Source: Henricia sp. BOLD:AAB3569 (Eukaryota > Echinodermata > Asteroidea > Spinulosida > Echinasteridae). From it: a DNA stretch of 64,000 bases. Both the position numbers and the translations under genes were made by a program. Numbering within the stretch: the stretch's first letter is position 1; every line of letters starts with the position of its first letter. The notes below the pieces were generated by a model. That model was not told where the DNA came from, did not search any database, and saw only the letters and a program-made list of their open reading frames with translations. Positions 25,201 through 48,700 of this stretch are shown piece after piece. The stretch lies in contig JBBELK010000015.1 of NCBI GenBank assembly GCA_037783545.1, positions 744,001 to 808,000 of the forward strand, written 5' to 3'.

Positions 25201-25393
25201 ACAGATTTGGGGTTAGAAACGGCACCAGGGCGGGGGGCGATCCACCCTGTTCACGGGTCTAAAAGCCGGTAGGCTATGCGGAAATTGTAAGTTCATATCG
25301 ATATATTTACAATGACTTACCAGGATAAAGCTGCTGATCAGAATCTATACAAGCGATCGTCATGTCCACGGAGCCTGTGTTCTGATCCTCCAT
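4271..25393 (-). CDS. CYTH: Cytohesin-family ARF guanine-nucleotide exchange factor (N-terminal coiled coil and Sec7 domain; C-terminus off the left edge)
   Basis: Eight coding exons on the minus strand, in order: 25393-25321, 19050-18977, 14863-14802, 12056-11987, 8711-8593, 8071-7991, 5284-5172 and 4419-4271. All have AG/GT borders and all phases agree (247 codons). Exon 1 gives the start MEDQN. Exons 2-3 encode a heptad-rich coiled coil ([20 protein letters not shown]). From [18 protein letters not shown] onward it is a Sec7 domain, with the glutamic-finger motif [16 protein letters not shown] (Glu about 119) and the hydrophobic-groove motif [15 protein letters not shown]. Cytohesins catalyse GDP/GTP exchange on ARF GTPases at membranes, bound through a PH domain. 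The PH exons are not seen in 1-4270 and should lie beyond the edge. An in-frame ATG further upstream (25505-25507) exists, but the chosen start fits family length. Which vertebrate paralogue is closest cannot be told. Confidence 0.93.
4420..5171. other. Cytohesin intron, nothing recognised
   Basis: No repeats or RNA genes were seen. Splice sites at both ends match the flanking exons. Confidence 0.5.
5905..6045 (-). mobile_element. Family B-like SINE, degenerate
   Basis: The minus strand keeps CTATGGCCAAGCGGTCTGGT and a B-box-like GATTGAAACCACACTG, then GCAAGGCACTTTGCC. Divergence from other copies is high. Confidence 0.6.
6150..6290 (+). repeat. Dispersed repeat R7
   Basis: TCAAACTTCGTTATTAAATG, GGTATCAGAAATAAAAACAA and TGGAGCACGGAGAA blocks recur in order at 42.2 and 61.4 kb. 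Confidence 0.6.
6454..6690. mobile_element. Two adjacent copies of MITE family 1
   Basis: A complete degenerate copy (6454-6587) is followed immediately by a second one missing its right end (6584-6690). The GGCGGCCATGACAGGGGCAG block marks the second start. Confidence 0.75.
7145..7222 (+). repeat. G-rich tract
   Basis: Three TTGGGGG units run into an almost pure G stretch. It has the form of a G-quadruplex on the plus strand and is a likely polymerase-slippage site. Confidence 0.85.
8378..8460 (+). other. tRNA-like sequence (SINE head or tRNA pseudogene)
   Basis: GGTCAACTAGTGGTTAAGAG (A-box type) is followed 36 bp later by GTAGGTTCTAGTCCAACCC (B-box type). Pairing of the acceptor ends is poor, so a SINE head or pseudogene is more likely than a working tRNA. 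Confidence 0.5.
8855..9050. mobile_element. Two family A SINE copies in opposite orientation
   Basis: A minus-strand copy (about 8860-8960) is followed by a plus-strand head (about 8988-9045), both with the ATACCACTGTGC flank. They sit in the cytohesin intron between the exons at 11987 and 8711. Confidence 0.65.
9191..9250 (+). mobile_element. MITE family 1, left-end fragment
   Basis: TATAGACCCTTTACATGGGC and the GGCCATGACAGGAGCAGTCA block are present; the rest is missing. Confidence 0.7.
9807..10055. mobile_element. Palindromic MITE, family 5
   Basis: TATTGACCCCTTTCGAACAC at the left and GACGTCATTCGCACGAGCTC then AATA at the right. The inner stem is CCATTTTGGGAGTCAAATAA against TTATTTTACTCCCAAAATG. 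The interior is rich in CG and GCGCAC words. Confidence 0.85.
10066..10279. mobile_element. Palindromic MITE, family 3
   Basis: GGGGTCGTCCAAAGTTGTCA begins the copy; the right terminus is degenerate (AATTAAGTGGACAGCC). It starts 10 bp after a family 5 element ends. Confidence 0.8.
10342..10735. mobile_element. Long-TIR palindromic element
   Basis: Termini AAGCCCGCCGCACACGCGAG and ACGTGTGCGGCAGGCTT pair over about 100 bp. Each arm itself contains two copies of the small palindrome CGTTTGCTGAGCAAACG, so the arms can also fold separately. Inside lie further CAGCAAAATTTCACCGC stems. Confidence 0.85.
10740..11690. other. Cytohesin intron, nothing firmly recognised
   Basis: A weak tRNA B-box-like word (GGGGGATTTGAACGT, about 11291) occurs without a partner A box. 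No coding similarity was found. Confidence 0.45.
11695..11920. mobile_element. Dispersed palindromic element R8
   Basis: TTCCCGAGACGATAAGTCC at the left and ACCATCGTCTCGGTAAAACC at the right form the ends. The interior (GGAGTGTACGTCCGGACCGT, CTGCGCATGCTCTCCCACGG) matches the copy at 21.0 kb in reverse. Confidence 0.75.
12485..12924. mobile_element. Long palindromic element in a cytohesin intron
   Basis: ATGGGTCTGTCCACAGTAAT at the left pairs with ATTACTGTGGACAGACCCAT at the right. A second inner stem pairs CAAATTTTCCTATTACGCAT with ACGTAATAGGAAAATTTGTA. Confidence 0.88.
13481..13860. mobile_element. Possible degenerate palindromic element
   Basis: TTAGCAGTGTTTGCC and AATTCGAACACTGCTTA at the two ends, with GGCCA-rich stretches inside, suggest an old inverted pair. 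Support is weak. Confidence 0.45.
14590..14800 (-). repeat. Dispersed repeat R10
   Basis: ATTTGTAATCTCTAATTTGG, TGTAATCACTGCACTGCTTT and AACAAAACATCTGTGGTTTT are shared, in reverse, with 46.6-46.8 kb. It runs up to the splice donor of the cytohesin exon at 14802. Confidence 0.7.
14951..15095. mobile_element. Palindromic MITE, family 1
   Basis: Its ends pair as TATAGNCC...GGTCTATA, with GACAGGGGGCAGTCACATTG near the left and CCCTGTCATGGCCGCCAGTG near the right. The consensus terminus, TAGACCCTTTGCACNGGCGG, is best seen at 38.5 kb. Confidence 0.85.
15446..15795 (+). repeat. Diverged tandem duplication of about 190 bp
   Basis: Two halves share the order AAATTAGGCTTCAACAGACA / ACATTAGGCTCCAACAAACA, GAATATTAAATATC / GAATATTATTCC and GATCTCCAAA...TGAAC. 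An open frame spans both (121 codons), but the product is not recognised and no splice context supports it. Confidence 0.6.
15903..15950 (+). repeat. Short tandem repeat, about 13-19 bp unit
   Basis: ATGAGGGCATAC occurs three times, once with an extra ATGTAC. Confidence 0.85.
15960..16984. other. Cytohesin intron, nothing recognised
   Basis: No repeat family member, open frame of note, or RNA signal was identified between the short tandem repeat and the next SINE. Confidence 0.5.
16985..17095 (+). mobile_element. tRNA-derived SINE, family A, degenerate
   Basis: It reads GGGAGTAATACCACTGTGCC, CATAGCTCATGGTAGAATAT and then GGTGAAAATCCTGATGAG where the B box should be. The order is the same as in the other family A copies. 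Confidence 0.65.
17324..17534. mobile_element. Palindromic MITE, family 3
   Basis: GGGGCCGTCCAAAGTTGTCA at the left and CAACTTTGGACGGCCCC at the right, nearly complete, in cytohesin intron 2. Confidence 0.85.
17671..17807. mobile_element. Palindromic element R2
   Basis: AAAGGCACAGGCTCGTCAGC pairs with GCTGACGAGCCTGTGCCTTT; the best-preserved copy, with GCGCGCCCGCCAAAT and ATTTGGCGGGCGCGC stems. Confidence 0.88.
17942..18336 (-). mobile_element. tRNA-derived SINE, family B, full length
   Basis: The minus strand begins GGGGTGTTATGGCCGAGCGG (tRNA-Leu-like A box), then GAGTTCGATTCCAGGCCGTG (B box), then a body almost the same as family C, and ends with a family-specific tail (CCGCTGTTGGATGTGGTG) and a TAAA-type run. 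It is inside cytohesin intron 2. Confidence 0.85.
18340..18976. other. Cytohesin intron, nothing recognised
   Basis: AT-rich sequence with ACATGTA words. The long minus-strand frame near 18824-19108 contains the real exon 2 at its centre (18977-19050); the rest is intron. Confidence 0.5.
19465..19744. mobile_element. GC-rich palindromic element
   Basis: AGGCCGTATTCCTGAACGCG and GAGGGCGC at the left pair with GGGCGCCCTCACGCATTCAG and GAATACGGTCT at the right. The interior is rich in GCGC words. It directly abuts a family 2 MITE. Confidence 0.85.
19744..19890. mobile_element. Palindromic MITE, family 2
   Basis: TATAGACCATATTGAATAGC at the left pairs with GATATTTGATACTGTCTATA at the right, with an internal TCAACAATG...AAGCAC loop shared by three other copies. 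It abuts a second palindromic element on its left. Confidence 0.8.
20015..20100 (-). mobile_element. tRNA-derived SINE, family A, fragment
   Basis: The minus strand contains the A-box region (TTAGCTGAGCTGGTCGAGC) and the GTAAACACTGTATC flank. The B box is not seen. Confidence 0.55.
20290..20350. repeat. Short palindromic repeat
   Basis: CTCTCATATGAGAAG occurs twice, followed by CCCTCATTTGAGGG; each unit is self-complementary. Confidence 0.85.
20944..21343. mobile_element. Dispersed palindromic element R8, longer copy
   Basis: It contains the reverse of the 11.7-kb element (ACCGAGACCGTGGGAGAGCA, CACGGCCCGGACGTACGCTC) plus about 170 bp more, with GCCGTGTCCACATTGGACT and CAAATGCGGACAGGC ends. 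Confidence 0.75.
21345..22275. other. Cytohesin intron 1, nothing recognised
   Basis: A plus-strand frame (21935-22132) reads [14 protein letters not shown] and similar text but matches no family I know and lacks splice context. Confidence 0.45.
22278..22509. mobile_element. Palindromic element R11
   Basis: TGGGTCTTTCTATAAATTAG at the left pairs with CTAATTTATAGAAAGACCCA at the right; inner stem GTGTCCCCCGTTACA against TGTAACGGGGGACAC. Confidence 0.88.
22512..24540. other. Cytohesin intron 1, nothing recognised apart from short repeats
   Basis: A 27-bp direct duplication (GCACACTTTTTATGTGAATA...) lies near 23367-23421 and a G-run at 24238-24258. A 114-codon plus-strand frame (22648-22992) has no similarity I know. 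Confidence 0.5.
24542..24802. mobile_element. Palindrome-ended element near the divergent promoter
   Basis: TAAGATATACTTCCCACTTG at the left pairs with GGTGGGAAGTATATCTTA at the right. A related end (GATATACTTCCCACATTTGC) occurs at 58.81 kb. Confidence 0.75.
24877..25040. mobile_element. Palindromic element in cytohesin intron 1
   Basis: AAAATACAGACCGTTTGCCC and CAAAATCAAATATGCGCA at the left pair with TGCGCATATTTGATTTGGGG and GCAAACGGCATGTATTTT at the right; GAGAGGTC and GACCTCTC form the inner stem. Confidence 0.88.
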
Positions 25394-25649
25394 CCTTTCA
25401 AACATCAACCTTTCCTTGGAAACAGTTGTAAAATATACGACAATTTTCCCGGAAGAAGTACTGCCGTCGCGCTCTAATGCACAGTAATGCAGTTTGTGTG
25501 TGTGCATGCGCTATATGCAATATGTGTGAGGCCTATAGAGGGCGCTATGTCATCAAGTCAACAAAATGTTTTCTGCATTCTTCTGTTTTACGTTTTACAA
25601 AGCTAATTCCACATGACAACTAGGCCCTAATGACAGCAATCATTAAATC
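25394..25649. promoter_or_regulatory. Likely shared bidirectional promoter between cytohesin and WDR13
   Basis: Only 256 bp separate the two start codons of divergently oriented genes, so both 5' UTRs and the core promoter must lie here or overlap the exons. The segment has an ETS-type word (CCCGGAAGAAG, about 25448-25458), a palindromic GCATGCGC word resembling half of an NRF1 site (about 25504-25511), and no clear TATA box. Such ETS and NRF1 words are common in bidirectional housekeeping promoters. Transcription start sites cannot be placed from sequence alone. Confidence 0.6.
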
Positions 25650-42465
<16,816 letters not shown>

Positions 42466-42599
42466 TCACAACGGACCATCAATCACTGGGGAAAAAACAA
42501 ACCAATTTAGTATATAGTGCATACAAATTCCATTTAAACAGAATGACAGTGAGTTATGATGTATTTTATTTATTATATCAATTTCAAAATAAAAACACA

Positions 42600-43505
42600 G
42601 TACCATTGTGTTTCTGTGAGTTGAGTTGAATACAATGCATAATAATAATCGCAGGTGACTTTACTTGAATACATAGGAATACAAATTAGAGCAAAAGAAC
42701 TCGGTGCATCCTTGCAAACTTAGAGTACTTTATACAAATTAAATCTTTGGATGTGTTCAAACTACATGTACATTAAGTACATTTATGACACAAAATACAG
42801 TAAAGGGAGCCAGTAAAATCCCGCGACATTAGCATTTTTGTAAAACATTTGTTCCCTGTAAGGCAGTGTTCTTCACTACCGGTTTTGTCCGGGCGGCAAA
42901 ATTACTTTAATTTTCCCCTCTAAAACGCTTCAAAAATTAGGTGTAATCACCATTTGCTAGCCACTGATTCGTCGCATGAGAGCGCTGCTTAGCGCGCCCT
43001 GACAAAATGTTTAGCACTGTAAGGGTGATCTTAATGGGTGAAGGCCCATGGTTTAAAACGGCGATTTGTGTGTGTAAAATGGAATTATATTAATTTAGGT
43101 AATAGTGTACAAGCTGATTCAATCTGCAGAAAATGTTTTAGAGGTTTCATGTAATAAGATAGAGTTTATAGACATCAACAAAGCAATGGGACGGGATTTC
43201 ACTGAGCCCCTGTGCTGTGTTTTGTCTACCCTCTACACTGGCAAATATTTCACAAGTTTGGTCATGTTTTTCAGAAATGTTTGCAGGTGTGGACAGCCCA
43301 TAAAACATTAGCAAACTTCACCAAACAATGTTTGCCAATGTAGAGACACAGAAAAACATATCTGTTAAGGCTTTATACTTTAAGAAAAAGACATGACACA
43401 TTTGTCTCAAAAATTGGATCAATACAAAATTAATTTCTTTGTATATTTGGCTTCCTTGTACTGTATTATATTTATCTATTGATTTGAAACTATTTTTCAT
43501 GTTTG
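42600..43505. other. WDR13 3' flank, nothing recognised
   Basis: No repeats or convincing frames. The part up to the chosen polyadenylation signal is presumably 3' UTR. Confidence 0.45.
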
Positions 43506-43509
43506 CTGG

Positions 43510-43630
43510 ATAGACCCTTTGCACCAGTGGCCATGTTGAGGGACAGGTGCTTATTTAAATGTGGCAATAGATCCACAAAGTGCCTGGCGTTCAGTTACAA
43601 TGTGATGGCCGCTGTGACAAATGTGCAGCC
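43510..43630. mobile_element. MITE family 1, diverged copy
   Basis: ATAGACCCTTTGCACCAGTG at the left and a GATGGCCGCTGTGACAAATG block at the right; the right terminus is lost. Confidence 0.65.
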
Positions 43631-43634
43631 TCGT

Positions 43635-44775
43635 GAAAATCTGCACATTTTCGATTTTGTCATCTGTTTTAGCGAATTAGCTAAAAACTTAAATTTGACT
43701 TATAAATGCATCTTTGATGCAAAACAGTTTCGAGAGTGATTTTTTTTTACAAACATATATGAATTTCTCTGAAATGGCCCAACCAGAAATGTCATGTAAT
43801 TTTATTTGTACAGGTGTACTTTTGAATTACAAATGGCTTGGAATATTAAAATACTTTGGATCGTGATTGAACACCTATTTAATCTGACTTCTAAGACTAA
43901 CACAAAGTATTTATATATTAAACAATGAATGAATAAGATAAAGTACCATATATGTTTAGATTTTCATTTAAAATCTTATGCTGATTTCATATTAGATTAC
44001 TTTAATGCTCTTGGAATGTAAAAAACTATTGGAAATACATCTGTGTAAAACATTTTCAATTTGTATTTGGCAGAAACCTTCATAATAAAGAATCAATATA
44101 TGTTGACCTACACCTAACATTCTCTAAAGGCACGCTACGTGTATGTCCAACTGAGTTAAGGCCACTCAAAGCCTAATGATCGCTAAATTCCGAATCCCTC
44201 ACAACTTGGTGACAAATTTTAAAGACAAGGCAACAGAATAGTTAGAGTGATGAAAACTTAGCAATCATGACGATTGCAAAATTTTATTCAAGTGAAATGT
44301 GCTAATATAGGCGCCGCCATTTTGTTTAACACTATGGGTCCAAGAGGACCCAGTGTGTGGAGAGTTCTCACTCTATTTTTTTTAAATATCTAACTCTATG
44401 CATCAAATGCATACTGTATACATTCTAAAAACTACAAAAGCTGGGCAAACTGAATACGTGTGAAATTCATCCGAAAATGTAAAATGTTTTACATTCTTCG
44501 ATTTGTGCAAGATTTCTTACAAAAATATTAAGTGAATATAGTTTTTATGTTATCAATATTGTACATATCTCTATTATAGGAACAAATTTCATCATAAGTA
44601 CTTTCTCAAAATGTGACTGATGTCACCAAAGACAATGCTGAATACATTACAACCATCTAGTCCTGTTTATTATGAAAACATCATTCAGAAATGCATTATA
44701 TTTTGATGAGTTATTAGGATTTTCCTGTTTGGTGTTTATCGTATTTTGCATGTTTAAAAAAAAAACGAGAAAAGT
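43635..44775. other. Convergent intergenic spacer, nothing recognised
   Basis: AT-rich sequence between WDR13 and the lemur kinase. A second AATAAA for WDR13 lies at 44084-44089. Confidence 0.5.
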
Positions 44776-44779
44776 TGTA

Positions 44780-44870
44780 TGGTACGCATTGGGATTTGAA
44801 CTCGAGATCTTTGACACACCAGGCCGATGCTCTACCAAGTGAGCTATGAGGCACAGTGGTATACTGCAGT
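44780..44870 (-). mobile_element. tRNA-derived SINE, family A, near-complete head
   Basis: On the minus strand it reads CCACTGTGCCTCATAGCTCA, CTTGGTAGAGCATCGGCC and GAGTTCAAATCCC, i.e. A box and B box of a tRNA-like promoter in correct order and spacing. Other family A copies are listed separately. Confidence 0.8.
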
Positions 44871-44871
44871 G

Positions 44872-45052
44872 CATGCTCAATAATTTGAACGTATCGCAAC
44901 GTGCGGCATCTTCGAATGAAAATACGCTGGTGTATATGTAAATCTTTGCTGGTGGGTATATTTTACGCGTGTTTATCTGCGTCTATAGTGGCGCACGCGT
45001 GTAATCGTTGACCACCAAACATTCCCGGATGTTCTACGTCACGGAAAGCAAT
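44872..45052 (+). repeat. Dispersed repeat R9
   Basis: CATGCTCAATAATTTGAACG, TTTTACGCGTGTTTAT and CATTCCCGGATGTTCTACGT match 49.59-49.77 kb in the same order. Confidence 0.75.
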
Positions 45053-45054
45053 AA

Positions 45055-45770
45055 ATTGTTACCTTAGGATTTTCTAGCTATTTATTAACAAAATAACCAA
45101 TGTTTTGAAATACAGACTGTTACAAACAGTGCTATTATGTTGATCCTAAATGGTAGTTTAGTTTTCATCTGGAATACAAAAATACATGAGTAAACTTGTA
45201 AAACCTTTTCTTAAAAAAAACACAAAATAGTACTTAAGATTGCAATGCAAGCTTACAACTATCTTGACACATCTATGTGTGCATTCTGTGTAAAACACTA
45301 CAATTGCTTTGTCCAAACAAACAGAACCCAATAACTACAGTACTCTTACATTTGTATAAGCAAATAAAGCGACGGCAAACAAACAAGTTAAAGCTCTAAA
45401 TTTTAAGTGAATATAAAAAGTGTAAATCAAACAAAATAAGCTCGATAGAAAATGTATTTCATGTGCAGATTAATATCATTGCAACTGATTGGTCGAAGAG
45501 TAGGTATATTTATAGCATGAAACAGCAGCAGGCAAAAATAAGTCATTTGAGCAAGCTTAGCAATGTAGAAGCGAACAGAACAGGTTTTTTAAAAATGCAC
45601 TTTTCTTGATGAATTATCGTCCAAAATTAGGAAAACTAAGCTGTAGGAATGAAGAAGAGTTGATTTTTGTCACAAAAGTGACTTCACTGCAAATAAATCA
45701 CTTTTAGAACTAAAATATTTTGCAAAATAAGTTTTTTCTTCGATAAGCAAAACATGTAAAACTACATACC
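45055..45770. other. Probable 3' UTR and flank of the lemur kinase gene
   Basis: The sequence downstream of the TAA stop on the minus strand has no repeats. A minus-strand AATAAA at 45081-45086 would give a 3' UTR of about 0.7 kb. Confidence 0.5.
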
Positions 45771-45776
45771 TTGCAC

Positions 45777-48700
45777 TTAGTTCTCCCCAGGCAAGGAGTC
45801 TCCCTCTGGCGATGTAATGGCGAGATGACTAGGCTGGTCTAATAGTAGTTCAGTTGGTGCATCTGATGTAACTCCAGTTGTAAAGACACTTTGTTCCTGT
45901 TTCATGGAGGTTGAACCTTGCCACTGCACAGACACCTTCAAATGGAAGGAACAAGCCAGTTTACAAACTCACAATGACAACAGGGTCAGTGGGCCTGCAG
46001 CCGATTTCACGAAACTTACGCAGTTGCGTAAGCCCACTTGCGCAACATTTTATTGCGTAAGTTGTGCAACATTCTTCCGAAGATAACACGCAAGCTATGG
46101 GGCTTGCGCCATTTGTCAAAAATTGCGCAATGTTTCGTGAAAATCGACTGCAGGCACTGTGTGTGGGTAGCAGTATATTGGCATAAGTTGAGTATTCCTG
46201 AATATTCATTTCAAAAATTAGTACATGTAAGACTTTCTGAAAAACAAATCCTTATTTCTATCACAAGCAAATTAGTTGGTTCATTAAATTTGACTTTAAT
46301 TTACATTGTTTTGTGGGGGACGTATTAAGTCGTGAACCCCAAACACGACGAGTGGCACCAGCAACGCCCTTAACTCGCACCGAAGTGCAAAGGGGACGTA
46401 TTAAGTCGTGAACCCCAAACACGACAGGTGAAACTGGCAACCGACTCTTATACTTTGGGATGCCAGCTAGAATCGTTGCTTCACAAACCATGAAAGCTAT
46501 GCAATGTGGAGTCTATGGTTAGCAGTCATTTTTGGGGGAGAACAAGGATTTTCAGAATTCTTAAATGAGTGTTGCCCAGATCACATTTTTTGGCACACCC
46601 TTCCCCGTTTTTCCCATGGATGTTGTCATATTTTTCTCATCACCATTCTTAAATTTTGCATTCTCAATGCGTATATTTTCAAGGATATTGTCGAAAAAAC
46701 CACCGATGTTTTGTGAACTAATTTATCCGTTCCATAAAGCAGTGCAGTGTTTACACCAACCTTTTTGCTTTCACATCCAAATTGGAGATTGCAAATTTCC
46801 TGTATTCTTTCCATGTATAGTATTTTGGTTAGGTATTTCATATGATTGTTAGGTTACAATGAAAACCATTTTCTGGAAAAATCTGAACAAGCTACTTCAA
46901 GCTGCATACCTGTGTTCCATTTTCCATCTCTCTCACCCCTGACCCTCCGCCCTGCATAGTCATCTCCTGACCGACGCTCATCTGACCCGGTCCTGAAGTC
47001 ACGGTCATTGTTTTCTCCACAGTAGTGTTAGGGTCACCCTCAGTCACAAGGCTTACACTGGGAGCAGCTGGTCTCTCGTTACTGATGTCGAACGTGACTG
47101 GTTGCAGTGCATCGCTCGAGGTCTTACAGGGGGAAATTTGCAAATATGGGATGAGAGAAAAAGCATATGGTCCTTATCGCAACTTGAAATTTGCTCGACA
47201 TATGGCGTAGCTGATGCTCGCCACAAAAATTTACGCTCAAGATCCTGATGCACATGACAATTTGTAGGAAGTGACGTCATTTTTTTAATTTTATTTATTT
47301 TATATACCACATCCAACAACGGAGGGACCGCCAATTAAAGGAATGGGAGCAAGTGTGGTTGAGTGCCTTGCTCAAGGGCACAGGTGCCACAACCCGTCAC
47401 GGCCAGGAATCGAACCTACATTCTAGTACTAGCACAGGAACTTAAGTTCGGCGCACTAGACCGCTCGGCCATAACACCCCACGTGTTATTTGAAAGTGAT
47501 CAATAGGACTTTTTTTAAAATGAATGACCAGAAATTGAGATGGGTCACACTGTTAGCCCAACAACAATATGGGCACATCCAACAGGGATGGTGGAAAAAA
47601 CTCAGGTGGGAAAACTCTATGCACAGACCATCTTCATTTTCCTATGTCTCATTTAACAGCACATCTTCAGAAGTAATTTTTGTAGTATGAAGATGATATG
47701 AATAAAATGTTCAAGTGCTAACCTGCATTATGAATTGAACACTTGACGATTGCTGTTGGCTTTTTGAAACCGTAAAGCTCTTCTGCCCCTCTACGCCTTG
47801 ATCAGCCGATGCCGTCACATCCAAAGATGCTTCGCTTCTCTCCAAACTCTGCGAACTCTCACCGTGACTGACGTCCGCATTGTTGCCGGCAATCACAAAC
47901 GTCATTTCTCCTGTTGGGAGGTCGCTAGCGGCACCCTGAAATGCAGAACTTTCCCCGATTGTTTGCGAGGAGGTGACGATTTCACGATTGCTTGTTGTCG
48001 TAAGGCTACTGCTAGAACTGTTACTGCTAAATTGGCGCATCACGGAGGATAAATCCTCCCCACTCGCCTCGCGAATTACCGACTTGCTTGCGGTTACGGA
48101 CGCGATTTCTTGGGATTTCATTTGCCTCGTGATAGAGCTTGTCTGACTAGTAAGGGCTGTGCCATCGCTGTCAATGGTGTCTGGTAATATCCCGAATGCA
48201 GCGAGCTGCTCGCTACTGCTTAGTATTTGTCTTGTGCTTGAAGTTTGCTGTACCTCCCCACCTAATCAGTAAAAAAAAATCAAGAGAAATGAAATGTTGG
48301 CATCAAATCACACCTATTTTAAAGGTCCATTCAAAAATAACTAAGACAGTTTAAGCCCTTGCGGATGGGTTTATCTTGCCGGAAATTGGTCCAACTTAGG
48401 GTATTCTATAGCCAAGTTCAAGTGCAAGGCCGCGGCTATAGCCGTCATCCGGTGGCAAGGGGATCAAATGAGAAAATGTTCCTTTAAAAACGGAGTGCAT
48501 GGAGCCGTATGTAATTTTTTCCCCGACAAAAATGTGCGCGATCTACTTGTTTTTACAATTTGTTTTACGTGAGAGGTCATTCGCACAACACACCACTTAA
48601 GTGAACAAGACAAGTTTATATGAACATAAAAAGTCAAACCATACCTGAAAGCATTTGGATCCGAGTTCCCTCTTCATCCGAAACTGGTACCATTGAGACA

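Noticed and set aside
25307-25507. Upstream in-frame ATG extending the cytohesin N-terminus by about 38 residues
   Set aside because: The extension has no similarity to cytohesins, and the downstream start MEDQN gives the usual family length.
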